Shown piece by piece: positions 10,383 to 19,757 of a stretch of 57,866 nt of DNA; position 1 is the first letter of the stretch, and every line of letters starts with the position of its first letter. The notes under the pieces are model-generated. The model saw only the letters and a program-made list of their open reading frames with translations. It had not been told where the DNA came from and did not search any database. Made by a program: the position numbers and the translations under genes. The DNA is taken from the NCBI GenBank assembly GCA_903862645.1, contig CAIOZF010000216.1, forward strand, positions 1 to 57,866, given 5' to 3'. The stretch comes from an uncultured Gammaproteobacteria bacterium (GTDB lineage: Bacteria > Pseudomonadota > Gammaproteobacteria > Pseudomonadales > Pseudohongiellaceae).

Positions 10383-11244
10383 AATCAGAGTGATCACTGC
10401 GCTTGTGATGCTGGCTGTGCTATATGTGGCGACAGCGTGGCTGTCTGCGTTTCATTTTGCTTTGTTCATGAGTCTGGTACTGATGGTTGGCGTCGGTGAA
10501 TGGACAGGGCTCATGGGGCTTCACAGTATCCCTTCAAGACTTGTTTATATGGTGGGTTTTGCCGCCACACTGGTGCTGCTTAGCTGGCTGATAGGTCTGA
10601 CCCCGAATGCAGTTGTGCTGGAGCGAGGCGCGGTCCTGCTGGCATGTGGAGTAGGTTGTATTTTCTGGCTCTACGCATATGCTCTGATCAAGAGTTATCC
10701 CGACAATCGTCAACAATGGGCGACTCGCCCCCGCACTGCGCTGATTGGATTTTTGACACTTGCGCCTGCCTGGTGCGCGCTGGTGCAGCTGAAATATCTT
10801 GACCCGCGTGGTTCCCTGGTTTTCGCCCTGATTGCGCTGGTGAGTGTCGTGGACATCGGTGCCTACTTCACGGGACGAATCTGGGGGCGCAGAAAGCTTG
10901 CGCCGGCCGTGAGTCCTGGTAAGTCCTGGGAGGGGTTCTGGGGTGGGCTGCTCTCCTGTCTGGTGTTGACTGTCATGATGTTGATTCCTCTGCATCAATA
11001 TGTGCTGCCTCTTACATTGCCAATGGTTGTCGCTTTGTTGCTTATCGTGCAAGTGGTGGCTGTCTTCAGTGTGGTGGGAGACCTCTTCGAGAGCATGCTC
11101 AAGCGTAGCCAGGGGTTAAAGGACAGCGGTCGTTCTTTGCCAGGGCACGGAGGCGTGCTTGACCGCATAGACAGTCTCACCGCAGCAGCCCCTGTCTTTG
11201 TGTTTTCCCTTATGATTTTAATGAAAGACGTATCATGGCAATGA
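10375..11244 (+). CDS. cdsA: Phosphatidate cytidylyltransferase
   Basis: Integral membrane enzyme that makes CDP-diacylglycerol from phosphatidic acid and CTP, the branch point to all phospholipids. The 289-residue protein has about eight hydrophobic helices and the C-terminal signature running from KRSQGLKDSG to GHGGVLDRIDSL (about residues 243-267), preceded by SPGKSWEGFWGG. The start is the GTG at 10375: GGGAG lies about 10 nt upstream, and the GTG overlaps the uppS stop. The frame remains open upstream to 10294, but that part is inside uppS and adds no plausible sequence. The 3' end overlaps dxr by 10 nt. Confidence 0.95.
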   Translation: MLKIRVITALVMLAVLYVATAWLSAFHFALFMSLVLMVGVGEWTGLMGLHSIPSRLVYMVGFAATLVLLSWLIGLTPNAVVLERGAVLLACGVGCIFWLYAYALIKSYPDNRQQWATRPRTALIGFLTLAPAWCALVQLKYLDPRGSLVFALIALVSVVDIGAYFTGRIWGRRKLAPAVSPGKSWEGFWGGLLSCLVLTVMMLIPLHQYVLPLTLPMVVALLLIVQVVAVFSVVGDLFESMLKRSQGLKDSGRSLPGHGGVLDRIDSLTAAAPVFVFSLMILMKDVSWQ

Positions 11245-12467
11245 GTCCCTCACCCGCGTTGTCTCGTTTTATGGGACGAACTACTACTAGCATCACTATC
11301 CTTGGATCGACCGGTTCGATTGGCAAGAGCACGCTGGAAGTCATCGCGCTCCACTCCTGCTATCGGGTCTTTGCTCTCACCGCAAACAGTAATGTTGCCA
11401 CGATGCTGGAACAGTGCCTGCGATTTCAGCCGCAGTTCGCGGTCATGGTGGAAGAGGCGGCGGCTGAACTTTTGGAGAGCGCATTGCAAAAGCAGGGCAT
11501 CCCTACCCGTGTGTTGTGCGGAGAGCACGCCCTGGTGGAGGTTGCTTCTCATAGGGATGCAGATACGGTGATGGCCGCTATCGTCGGCAGTGCCGGTTTG
11601 CCACCGACCCTGGCAGCTGTCCAGCATTCCAAGAAGGTACTGCTCGCCAATAAGGAGGCGCTGGTAATGGCGGGCGAACTGTTCATGCGCACCCTGGCTG
11701 CCAGTAATGCAATCCTGTTGCCCATCGACAGTGAGCACAATGCTGTTTTTCAGTGTCTTCCTCCCGACTCTCGCCTGGCGGGCGGTGACATCCTCGGTCA
11801 GGGTGTCCGCAAGGTGATACTCACGGCTTCGGGAGGGCCATTCCGAACTCTACGTGTCGATCAACTCGGCAATGTGACTCCTGAGCAGGCCTGTCGTCAT
11901 CCCAACTGGGAGATGGGGAAAAAAATTTCCGTGGATTCGGCGACCATGATGAACAAAGGTCTCGAAATCATCGAGGCGTGCTTTCTATTTGGGATCAGCC
12001 CTCAGCACGTCGAGGTTCTGATCCACCCACAGAGCATAGTGCATTCCATGGTGGAGTATCGGGATGGTTCGGTGATTGCCCAACTGGGCAGCACCGACAT
12101 GCGCATTCCGATTGCGTACAGTCTCGCGTGGCCACAGCGCATCACTTCCGGTGCGAGCTTTCTGGATTTGACGAAACAGCCTGATCTGCAGTTTTTCGCC
12201 CCCGACCTGGAGCGGTTCCCCTGTCTGCGCCTGGGCATGGAAGCGGCTGCACAGGGTGGCACGGCGCCCACAATCCTCAATGCTGCTAACGAAATAGCGG
12301 TAGAGTCTTTTTTGAAGGGCGAGATCAGTTTCACGGACATTCCTGCTATCATCGCCGGCGTGCTGGCACAAATGTCTTGTGGCAAAGCGGACACTATCGA
12401 TATCATTCGGCAGGCTGATGAGCAGGCGAGAGCAACTGCCCGGCGGTTGACTGTGAAATCCTGCTAA
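11235..12467 (+). CDS. dxr: 1-deoxy-D-xylulose 5-phosphate reductoisomerase
   Basis: Second enzyme of the MEP isoprenoid pathway; it converts DXP to 2-C-methylerythritol 4-phosphate with NADPH. The 410-residue protein has the nucleotide-binding ILGSTGSIGKST near the N-terminus, KKVLLANKEALVMAG, IDSEHNAVFQC (metal ligands Asp and Glu) and TASGGPF. Compared with E. coli Dxr, the N-terminus carries about 16 extra residues (MAMSPSPALSRFMGRT...). Starts at 11235, 11241 or 11271 are possible; the first overlaps cdsA and is favoured by coupling, but none has a strong ribosome site. IspD and IspF of the same pathway are encoded at 32190-33404. Confidence 0.95.
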   Translation: MAMSPSPALSRFMGRTTTSITILGSTGSIGKSTLEVIALHSCYRVFALTANSNVATMLEQCLRFQPQFAVMVEEAAAELLESALQKQGIPTRVLCGEHALVEVASHRDADTVMAAIVGSAGLPPTLAAVQHSKKVLLANKEALVMAGELFMRTLAASNAILLPIDSEHNAVFQCLPPDSRLAGGDILGQGVRKVILTASGGPFRTLRVDQLGNVTPEQACRHPNWEMGKKISVDSATMMNKGLEIIEACFLFGISPQHVEVLIHPQSIVHSMVEYRDGSVIAQLGSTDMRIPIAYSLAWPQRITSGASFLDLTKQPDLQFFAPDLERFPCLRLGMEAAAQGGTAPTILNAANEIAVESFLKGEISFTDIPAIIAGVLAQMSCGKADTIDIIRQADEQARATARRLTVKSC

Positions 12468-12567
12468 TGTGGATTTTATGGGGGATGGGTGGAAATGCCC
12501 TGGATATCACCGAAACGGAACTGGGTAATGGCTTGTCTGCACCCACAGGTTAGAAGCAGTAATCATT

Positions 12568-13959
12568 ATGGCTCAACAACTTGTAATCAATATTCTTGCC
12601 CTGATCGTCACCCTGGGCATCCTGGTGACCATTCACGAGTTTGGCCACTTCTGGGTTGCTCGTCGTTGCGGTGTGAAGGTGCTGCGCTTCTCGATCGGCT
12701 TCGGTAAAGCAGTCAAGACCTGGGTCGGTCGCGACGGCACGGAATATGTGATCGCGCCGATTCCGCTCGGTGGTTATGTCAAGATGCTGGGCAAGGAGGA
12801 TGCCAGTGTGGCGGATGCCAATAGCGTGCCCGAAAGCGAGAAACATCTCTCATTTTCCTCCAAACCCATCTGGCAACGCATGGCCATTGTGGCCGCCGGC
12901 CCGGTGGCAAATTTCTTACTTGCCATCATGGTTTTCTGGCTCCTCAATGTGATTTACGGGCTCACCGGAACGGCCCCCATACTGTCCAACGTTGTAGCTG
13001 ATTCCCCGGCATATAAGGCTGGTTTGCGGGCAGGTGATGAGCTGGTCGCTATCGATGGAGTCGAGACTTCAATTTGGGAGCAGGTCACCATGCAGCTGCT
13101 TGCCCGGCTCGGCGAGACAGGCGATCTGAATATTCAGGCAGTGCCGGCTGGTGCTGCTTCCCCCCGCGACTATGTCATTCCGCTGCAGAGCTGGGAATCG
13201 GATAATGCCGAACCCAACCCGCTAGGTTCGCTGGGTTTTGTGCAGTATGAAATTCCGCCGGTAATCGAGGGTGTGGTTGCCGGCGGAGCTGCAGAAGCCT
13301 CCGGCCTCCAGGCGGGCGATCGAATTCTGTCAGCGGGAAATAATGCCATCACCGGTTGGGTCCAATGGGTAGAGTTGGTGCGTGCTAGCCCGCTTGTCCC
13401 TCTGGCGGTGACCGTACAGCGCGATACCGAGGTGGTAATTGTCATGTTGACGCCACAGCCTGGTGTGGCAGAGGATGGTAGCCATATTGGCGTTATTGGG
13501 GCTTACGTGCGGGAGTTTGATTTGTATGCCAGTCTGCCGGAAGGCAGCCTGCGGCAGGTCAACTACAACGTAATAACGGCATTCCTGCCGGCCTTGCAGG
13601 AAACCTGGGACAAGTCAGTATTCGTGCTCGATTCGATCAAGAAGATGGTCGTCGGGCTAATATCAGTGAAAAATATCAGTGGGCCGATCACGATTGCGCA
13701 GGTGGCCGGGGAGACTGCCAGTTATGGACTGGAAGTTTATCTGGGGTTCCTCGCTGTGCTCAGCATCAGTCTTGGGGTGATGAATCTATTGCCTATTCCC
13801 GTGCTCGACGGTGGGCATCTGCTGTACTACGCCATCGAGGCCGTGATCAGACGTCCAGTGCCCGAGAGGGTGCAGGCTATGGGGCTGCAACTCGGGCTGC
13901 TCCTTATATCGGGGATCATGGTGCTCGCTGTGTATAACGATGTCAGTCGTCTCTTGTGA
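12568..13959 (+). CDS. rseP: Site-2 intramembrane zinc metalloprotease RseP
   Basis: Inner-membrane protease that cuts anti-sigma factor RseA and clears signal-peptide remnants. The zinc motif HEFGH is at residues 23-27 in the first membrane helix and the third ligand motif LDG at 413-415 (NLLPIPVLDGGH). Two PDZ domains lie between about 120 and 300 (SPAYKAGLRAGDEL and AAEASGLQAGDRIL). Four membrane helices are expected. At 463 residues it is slightly longer than E. coli RseP (450). It sits directly before bamA, whose folding state is among the signals that activate the RseP pathway. Confidence 0.96.
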   Translation: MAQQLVINILALIVTLGILVTIHEFGHFWVARRCGVKVLRFSIGFGKAVKTWVGRDGTEYVIAPIPLGGYVKMLGKEDASVADANSVPESEKHLSFSSKPIWQRMAIVAAGPVANFLLAIMVFWLLNVIYGLTGTAPILSNVVADSPAYKAGLRAGDELVAIDGVETSIWEQVTMQLLARLGETGDLNIQAVPAGAASPRDYVIPLQSWESDNAEPNPLGSLGFVQYEIPPVIEGVVAGGAAEASGLQAGDRILSAGNNAITGWVQWVELVRASPLVPLAVTVQRDTEVVIVMLTPQPGVAEDGSHIGVIGAYVREFDLYASLPEGSLRQVNYNVITAFLPALQETWDKSVFVLDSIKKMVVGLISVKNISGPITIAQVAGETASYGLEVYLGFLAVLSISLGVMNLLPIPVLDGGHLLYYAIEAVIRRPVPERVQAMGLQLGLLLISGIMVLAVYNDVSRLL

Positions 13960-14048
13960 CAGTCAACTCAGACCCCGGGCTACCTCTGAATGCCAATCAC
14001 TTTCCATTCGAAATTATCAGCGATCAGGCTCGCGCCTGAAGAAAATTC

Positions 14049-16721
14049 ATGACTAGATCTCTATTGACCACCCTGATTCTGTCGAGCCTTGCATCGACAG
14101 CCGCCTACGGGCAGAACTTTGTCATCGAAGATATCCAGATCGACGGCCTTCAGAGGATATCTTCCGGCGTTGTATTTAGCCTGTTGCCGGTAGGGATTGG
14201 TGACGAAGTCAGCGATCAAGTGCCTGCCGATATCATTCGCGCCATCACAGCCTCTGAGTATTTTGAAGAGGTCGAAGTGTCCCGCGAAGGTAACGTGCTG
14301 TTTATTACGGTGCTGGAACGACCCTCTGTCAGTGAGATCAATATCACCGGCAACAAAGTATTGAAGACCGAAGACATTCTGGAAAACATGACCACAGCGG
14401 AGATTACCGAGGGTGGCATTTTCACGCGCGCGACGCTTGAGGCGATCCGGCAGGGAATTCAGGAGGTCTATTCCGGGCGCGGGCGTTACGGCACCACCGT
14501 CGATATCGAAGTCGAAGAGCAGCCCCGAAATCGTGTGGCCATCAACATGACCGTCAATGAGGGTAAAGAGAGCCGCATCCAGTATATCAATATCGTTGGT
14601 AATACTGCCTTTGAAGACAAGGAGTTGCTGCGTCTGTTCGAGCTTGGCGTCAAACCCTGGTATTGGCCCCTGAGTGGTCGTAACAAGTATTCGAGTGAAC
14701 AGCTGGAAGGAGATATCGAGCGCCTGACGTCCCACTACATGGACAATGGTTATGTGCAATTCAATATCAATTCCACTCCGATTTCCATCACACCTGACAA
14801 TGAACAGATTTACATAACGATCAATGTGACTGAAGGTGACAAGTACGTCGTCAACGAGGTAAACCTGGCGGGTGACCTGGTGAATGCTGAGGCCATCCTG
14901 CGCGCGTATACCGTTGTGACTGCGGGGCAAACTTTCTCCCAAGCGCTGGTCACGGCGACCGAAGAGTATATGACCCAGGTGCTGGGTAATTTTGGTTATG
15001 CATTTGCCGAGGTCAATGGCGTTCCTGAAATCAACGAAGAAGACAAAACAGTTGACGTGACCTTCTTCGTCGAGCCTGGTAACAGAACTTATGTCAATCG
15101 TGTGAACTTTGTCGGCAACACAGCAACCGCGGATGATGTGCTGCGTCGCGAAATGAGGCAGCTGGAGAGTGCTCCTGCATCCAGTCAATTGATTGAGCTT
15201 TCCAAGGTGCGCTTGGAGCGTCTCGGTTATTTCTCCACGGTGGAAGTGGAAACCATCGAGCTGCCCGGTACCGAGGATCAGGTCGATGTGGAATACACCG
15301 TCGAAGAACAGAATTTCAGTAACATCTCGTTCAGTGTCGGTTCCGGTGGTGGTGGTGACTTCTTCGTCAGTTCCTCTCTGGAAGCGCAGAATTTCCTCGG
15401 GACCGGGCGCACCGTCGGTATCGGGATCAACAAGAGTACGTTCCAGAAAAGTCTGAACTTCAATTATCTCGACCCCTATTTTACGGCCGACGGAGTCAGC
15501 AGGGGCTTTAATGTTTTCCTGCAGGAAGAGGAATCGCCTTTCAACATCGCCAGCTTCTCGACTAAATCCTATGGGGGTTCTTTTAATTTCTCCTACCCGA
15601 TCAGTGAAGTTCAGCAGATTGGCTTTAACATCGGATACACCCACACCGAACTCAGTTCCGGTGGATTCTCGGTGCAGGAAATTGAATCGAGTCCGAAGTT
15701 TTTTGAAGGCATTGACCGTTACATCCTCAGTGCCCCCAACGCCAATCCCTACGATGGTCCAGTTCTCGATGGTGTGACAGGACTGGTGTCCAGTCTGCCT
15801 TTTGAATATCAAGGGCTTAATCCGGATCAGGGCTTCATTGATCGCCATGGTACCGACTTTGATAACGTGACGTTCTCGACCAACTGGCTGCGCAGTACCT
15901 TGAACCGGGGACAGTTGCCGACAGATGGCACCTTCCAGCAGTTGTCCTTTGAAATCACTATGCCGGGCAGCGATCTCGAGTATTACAAATTCAATTATTC
16001 GGGTCAGTTCTATCGCCCGTTGATCGGTGACTGGGTATTTGCCGGGCGTGCCAACATCGGCTATGGCGGGGGCTATGGCAAAACTACCGGACTGCCGTTC
16101 TTCCAAAACTTCTTCGCCGGCGGGCTGTCCGCCAATGGCATAGTGCGAGGGTTTGAGGAGAACAGCCTTGGTCCGCGCAGCACGGATCCACGTCGTTTCC
16201 TGGCGGGCTCAACCAGTCTGGTCAGGGATGCGAGCGGTAATATCGTGCGCGACGAAAGTGGCATGGCCGAGATTGATCCGAATCTGTTTGGCTACGAGAC
16301 CGAGCCGGTCCTGGATGCAAGTGGCAATCAGATGCTGGATGCTAGCGGTAATCCGCAGGTCAAACTCGCGGTTGAGAGCGTGGCTTTGAATCAGGAATTA
16401 GACGCTTTTGGGGGTAATATATTGACCACCGGTAGTGTAGAATTGCTCTTTCCTCTGCCGTTTGTCACTGACAAGAGTAGGGTGCGGTCGTCGCTTTTCA
16501 TTGACGCGGGAAATGTTTTCTCGTCAAATTGCACCCAAAACCAGAGTATTCTGAATAACTGCAGCAACTTTGATCTGGGTGAGTTCAGGTATTCAGCGGG
16601 CGTTAGCGTGACCTACCTGTCACCTTTCGGTCCGTTGACGTTCTACCTCGCGAAGCCATTTACTCGTAACGAAAACGACGAGGAAAAGAATTTCGATTTT
16701 ACGATTGGCGCGGGTTTCTAA
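14049..16721 (+). CDS. bamA: Outer membrane protein assembly factor BamA
   Basis: Core of the BAM complex that folds beta-barrel proteins into the outer membrane. A signal peptide (cleavage expected after AAYG, residue 21) is followed by five POTRA domains to about residue 430, then a 16-strand barrel ending in an aromatic C-terminus (TIGAGF). The conserved L6 motif VRGF is at 699-702. The protein has 890 residues, about 80-90 more than E. coli or Pseudomonas BamA. Much of the excess lies just after VRGF, in a loop carrying DASGN at 727, 756 and 764 and a related DESG at 735. The insertion should face outward. It is followed by its periplasmic chaperone gene skp. Confidence 0.97.
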   Translation: MTRSLLTTLILSSLASTAAYGQNFVIEDIQIDGLQRISSGVVFSLLPVGIGDEVSDQVPADIIRAITASEYFEEVEVSREGNVLFITVLERPSVSEINITGNKVLKTEDILENMTTAEITEGGIFTRATLEAIRQGIQEVYSGRGRYGTTVDIEVEEQPRNRVAINMTVNEGKESRIQYINIVGNTAFEDKELLRLFELGVKPWYWPLSGRNKYSSEQLEGDIERLTSHYMDNGYVQFNINSTPISITPDNEQIYITINVTEGDKYVVNEVNLAGDLVNAEAILRAYTVVTAGQTFSQALVTATEEYMTQVLGNFGYAFAEVNGVPEINEEDKTVDVTFFVEPGNRTYVNRVNFVGNTATADDVLRREMRQLESAPASSQLIELSKVRLERLGYFSTVEVETIELPGTEDQVDVEYTVEEQNFSNISFSVGSGGGGDFFVSSSLEAQNFLGTGRTVGIGINKSTFQKSLNFNYLDPYFTADGVSRGFNVFLQEEESPFNIASFSTKSYGGSFNFSYPISEVQQIGFNIGYTHTELSSGGFSVQEIESSPKFFEGIDRYILSAPNANPYDGPVLDGVTGLVSSLPFEYQGLNPDQGFIDRHGTDFDNVTFSTNWLRSTLNRGQLPTDGTFQQLSFEITMPGSDLEYYKFNYSGQFYRPLIGDWVFAGRANIGYGGGYGKTTGLPFFQNFFAGGLSANGIVRGFEENSLGPRSTDPRRFLAGSTSLVRDASGNIVRDESGMAEIDPNLFGYETEPVLDASGNQMLDASGNPQVKLAVESVALNQELDAFGGNILTTGSVELLFPLPFVTDKSRVRSSLFIDAGNVFSSNCTQNQSILNNCSNFDLGEFRYSAGVSVTYLSPFGPLTFYLAKPFTRNENDEEKNFDFTIGAGF

Positions 16722-16827
16722 GGCGAGATTTAAAGGTTTGTTCGTCCTTCCCGACGTAACGCAATTAATATAACAAGAGAAGAGCGGTGCTGACGTACCG
16801 CTTGTCACGTGATCTGGAGAGTGGATT

Positions 16828-17340
16828 GTGAAAGTAATCAAGAAAGTATTGGTATGTGCTGGTTTCCTGTTGGCCTCAGGTGTGGCAATGGCGCAGCAGC
16901 CTGTCGTGGGTGTGGTGAATTTGGAACAAGCGCTGTTCAATTCTCAGGCAGCCCAAGAGTTGCAGGCTGTCATTCAGGAAGAATTCAAGGACGATCAGGA
17001 TCGCGCTGAGCTCTTGAATACGGAACTGACAGCACTGGTAGAAAAAGCCCAGCGTGATGAGTCCATTATGAGCGATGCGGAAAAGCGCAAAGTCAGCTCC
17101 GATGCTCAGGAAAAGCAGGTACAGTTGCAGATGATTTCCGAGCGTGTGCAGGCAGCACTGCAGGAACGCAATCAGGCTTTCATCGACAGCATGCGTGAAA
17201 ATCTCAGCGCTGCCATTCAATCGGTTGTAGAGGAGGGCGGGTATACCATCGTTCTCAACGCAGACAGCGTTGCCTTCTTCGATAACGCCTTCGATATTAC
17301 CGGCAAAGTGACTGCCAAGCTTAACGAGCTGAATCAATAA
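16828..17340 (+). CDS. skp: Periplasmic chaperone Skp/OmpH family
   Basis: Trimeric holdase that carries unfolded outer-membrane proteins across the periplasm to BamA. The 170-residue precursor has a signal peptide (MKVIKKVLVCAGFLL..., cleavage after AMA at residue 22) and a long charged coiled coil, about residues 45-130, that forms the tentacles. The start is GTG at 16828 with GGAGAGTGGA upstream; no ATG gives a signal peptide. The bamA-skp-lpxD order is standard. The function is inferred from family and position. Confidence 0.93.
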   Translation: MKVIKKVLVCAGFLLASGVAMAQQPVVGVVNLEQALFNSQAAQELQAVIQEEFKDDQDRAELLNTELTALVEKAQRDESIMSDAEKRKVSSDAQEKQVQLQMISERVQAALQERNQAFIDSMRENLSAAIQSVVEEGGYTIVLNADSVAFFDNAFDITGKVTAKLNELNQ

Positions 17341-17365
17341 TCTCCGGCTGACAGGTTCTCACCAG

Positions 17366-18397
17366 GTGAGCAAAAAAACTGTCTACACACTTGGTGAACT
17401 TGCCGAGCTTCTTGATGTTAAGTTGCGAGGCGATGCGTCGCTGCGTGTAGACGGTCTGGCCACACTGAAGAACGCCGTGCCGGGTAAGTTGAGTTTTTTG
17501 AGCAATCCTCGTTATATCAGCCATCTGGCATCGTGCCAAGCTACCGCTGTGATCATAGATCCAGATTTGGCTGCGGCGTGCCACTCTGCCCAGCTCATCT
17601 CGTCCTCTCCCTATGTTACTTATGCCAAGGCCTCACAGTTGTTCTTGACGTATGAGAATGCCGAAGCTGGAATTCACCCTACTGCCTGTATTCATTCAAG
17701 CGTAGTGCTTGGAGCGAATGTCGCCGTTGGCGCTCATGCTGTGATTGATGCTGATGTGGTAATTGGCGAAGGCTCCGTCATTGGCGCCGGCACTTGCATC
17801 GGTGCCCGTAGCAGTCTGGGGCGCAATTGCCGATTGTTTCCCAATGTCACGCTCTATCACGACGTGAGAATTGGTGACAATGCAGTGATCCATTCATCAG
17901 TCGTTCTAGGGGCAGATGGATTCGGATTTGCATTCGATGGCAAGCGTTCAATCAAGATCGCGCAGCTTGGGGGCGTGCTGATCGGTGATGATGTCGAGAT
18001 CGGTGCCGGCTCTACGATTGATCGTGGTGCTCTTGATGACACCATAATCGGACACGGAGTAAAGATCGATAATCAGGTGCAGATTGCCCATAACTGTGTG
18101 ATAGGCGAACACACCATTATTTGTGGATGCAGTGCGATAGCCGGCAGCACAACGATTGGTCGCTACTGCACAATCGGCGGAGCGGTTGGCGTTATCGGTC
18201 ATCTGCAGATTGCAGACAAGGTGATGATCAGTGCCATGTCGCTTGTCAGTCAGTCCATAGCGGAGCCGGGTATTTATTCATCGGGTACCGGTCTGCACCA
18301 ATCCAAGGAGTGGAAAAGAAACATTGTGCGTTTTCGCCAGCTTGATGATATGGCCAAACGACTGCGTGAACTCGAAAAGATCACTCTGGGAAAATAG
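17366..18397 (+). CDS. lpxD: UDP-3-O-(3-hydroxyacyl)glucosamine N-acyltransferase
   Basis: Third step of lipid A synthesis: it adds the N-linked hydroxyacyl chain from acyl-ACP. The 343-residue protein has the N-terminal uridine-binding domain ([17 protein letters not shown], then SFLSNPRY) and a hexapeptide left-handed beta-helix (about 105-290). [13 protein letters not shown] holds the expected catalytic His. GTG at 17366 is the start, preceded by CAGG, and no in-frame ATG precedes the conserved N-terminus. The gap to skp is only 25 bp. Confidence 0.96.
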   Translation: MSKKTVYTLGELAELLDVKLRGDASLRVDGLATLKNAVPGKLSFLSNPRYISHLASCQATAVIIDPDLAAACHSAQLISSSPYVTYAKASQLFLTYENAEAGIHPTACIHSSVVLGANVAVGAHAVIDADVVIGEGSVIGAGTCIGARSSLGRNCRLFPNVTLYHDVRIGDNAVIHSSVVLGADGFGFAFDGKRSIKIAQLGGVLIGDDVEIGAGSTIDRGALDDTIIGHGVKIDNQVQIAHNCVIGEHTIICGCSAIAGSTTIGRYCTIGGAVGVIGHLQIADKVMISAMSLVSQSIAEPGIYSSGTGLHQSKEWKRNIVRFRQLDDMAKRLRELEKITLGK

Positions 18398-18464
18398 TCC
18401 TTACCCCGTTGTGAAGGCAATACCAAGTGTGCATAACAGGACGCCTGCTTCAGGAAAAATTACA

Positions 18465-18911
18465 ATGATGAATGTGGAAGAAATCAAAGAATACCTGCCC
18501 CAGCGTTACCCTTTTCTGTTTGTGGACAGAGTCGTGGAACTCGAACTGGGTAAACGGATTCTTGCCTACAAGAATGTCACCGTGAACGAAGAGTTTTTTC
18601 AGGGGCATTTTCCCGGAAAACCGATCATGCCTGGCGTTCTCATTATTGAAGCGCTAGCGCAGACGGCTGGTGTGCTCGGCTTCAAGAGCCAGGAGAAAAA
18701 ACCGATCGATGGTTTTCTCTATTACTTTGTCGGAGCCGACGAAGTGCGGCTTAAGCGTCCTGTCGTACCTGGTGATCAGTTGATGCTGGAAGCCACGATC
18801 ATCGCCTCCAAGCGTGGCTTGTACAAATTTGCATGTCGCGCATCGGTGGGAGATGAGTTGGTGGGTGAGGCGATAATCATGTGTGCGGAAAGGAAAATCC
18901 AAATTGATTGA
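18465..18911 (+). CDS. fabZ: 3-hydroxyacyl-[acyl-carrier-protein] dehydratase FabZ
   Basis: Hot-dog-fold dehydratase of fatty acid elongation; it competes with the lpx enzymes for 3-hydroxyacyl-ACP. The catalytic pair is His48 ([11 protein letters not shown]) and Glu62 (EALAQ). It has 148 residues, the usual length. The ATG at 18465 has AGGAAA about 9 nt upstream; an adjacent ATG at 18468 is equally readable. The frame is open upstream to 18324, inside lpxD, and that part is not coding here. The 3' end overlaps the lpxA start by 8 nt. Confidence 0.96.
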   Translation: MMNVEEIKEYLPQRYPFLFVDRVVELELGKRILAYKNVTVNEEFFQGHFPGKPIMPGVLIIEALAQTAGVLGFKSQEKKPIDGFLYYFVGADEVRLKRPVVPGDQLMLEATIIASKRGLYKFACRASVGDELVGEAIIMCAERKIQID

Positions 18912-19674
18912 TTCGCGAGCTATCATAGACCCGAGTGCAAAATTAGCTGCGGGTGTCAGCGTTGGTCCCTGGAGCATTATTGGCCCCGGCGTCGAAATCG
19001 GCGAGGGCACCGAGGTAGCGTCTCACGTTATCATCAAGTCCAATACAAAAATTGGCAGTAACAACAAGATATATCAGTTCGCTTCTGTGGGAGAAGATCC
19101 CGCGGACAAGAAATTTTTGGGTGAAGAAACCTGGCTGGAAATCGGCTCGGACAATATTATTCGCGAGGGCTGTACGCTGCATCGAGGCACGGGTTTTGGC
19201 GGCAATTACACGCGCATTGGCAGTCATAACCTGCTGATGTCCTACGTGCACGTGGCGCATGATTGTATCGTTGGCAACCATACGATTTTCGCCAACAACG
19301 TCGGCCTCGCCGGGCATGTGGAAGTGAGCGACTGGGCGATACTGGGCGGCTACGCAGGGGTCAATCAGTTTCTCAAGATAGGCGCCCACGCCATGATCGG
19401 TGGCATGACTCACGTCAGCAATGACGTTCCTGCCTTCATCATCGTCAGTGGAACTCCACCCGCAGCTCGCAGCATCAATGCTATCGGACTGGAGCGGCGT
19501 GGCTTTGACAAGGACACCATTCAACTCATTCGCAACGCCTTCAAGATTCTCTACAAGAAAGGGAGAACATTCCAGGAGGCGGTTGAACTGCTGGAGCCGA
19601 TCGCACAGGAGAACGCCCAGATCAGGCTGTTCCTTGATTCGATCCTGTCTTCTACCCGGGGTATTCAACGCTGA
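18904..19674 (+). CDS. lpxA: Acyl-ACP--UDP-N-acetylglucosamine O-acyltransferase
   Basis: First lipid A step; a homotrimeric left-handed beta-helix enzyme. Hexapeptide repeats occupy about residues 5-180, with catalytic His119 in HVAHDC, and a helical C-terminal domain follows. I place the start at TTG 18904: GGAAA lies about 8 nt upstream and the protein then begins [13 protein letters not shown], aligning with the E. coli N-terminus MIDKSA. An upstream GTG at 18883 would add seven basic residues within fabZ and is less likely. The overlap TTGATTGA with the fabZ stop indicates coupling. 256 residues. Confidence 0.94.
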   Translation: MIDSRAIIDPSAKLAAGVSVGPWSIIGPGVEIGEGTEVASHVIIKSNTKIGSNNKIYQFASVGEDPADKKFLGEETWLEIGSDNIIREGCTLHRGTGFGGNYTRIGSHNLLMSYVHVAHDCIVGNHTIFANNVGLAGHVEVSDWAILGGYAGVNQFLKIGAHAMIGGMTHVSNDVPAFIIVSGTPPAARSINAIGLERRGFDKDTIQLIRNAFKILYKKGRTFQEAVELLEPIAQENAQIRLFLDSILSSTRGIQR

Positions 19675-19757
19675 GAGTCAGGGCCGGGTGCTGACGGCAG
19701 CGCCGCCGCTATCGGCAAGCGAACACCTAAGCAGGGACTTCGACAGGGGACGACATT

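Noticed and set aside
14061-16106. Open frame of 681 codons antisense to bamA
   Set aside because: It mirrors the codon bias of bamA, has no recognisable domain, and bamA itself is certain.
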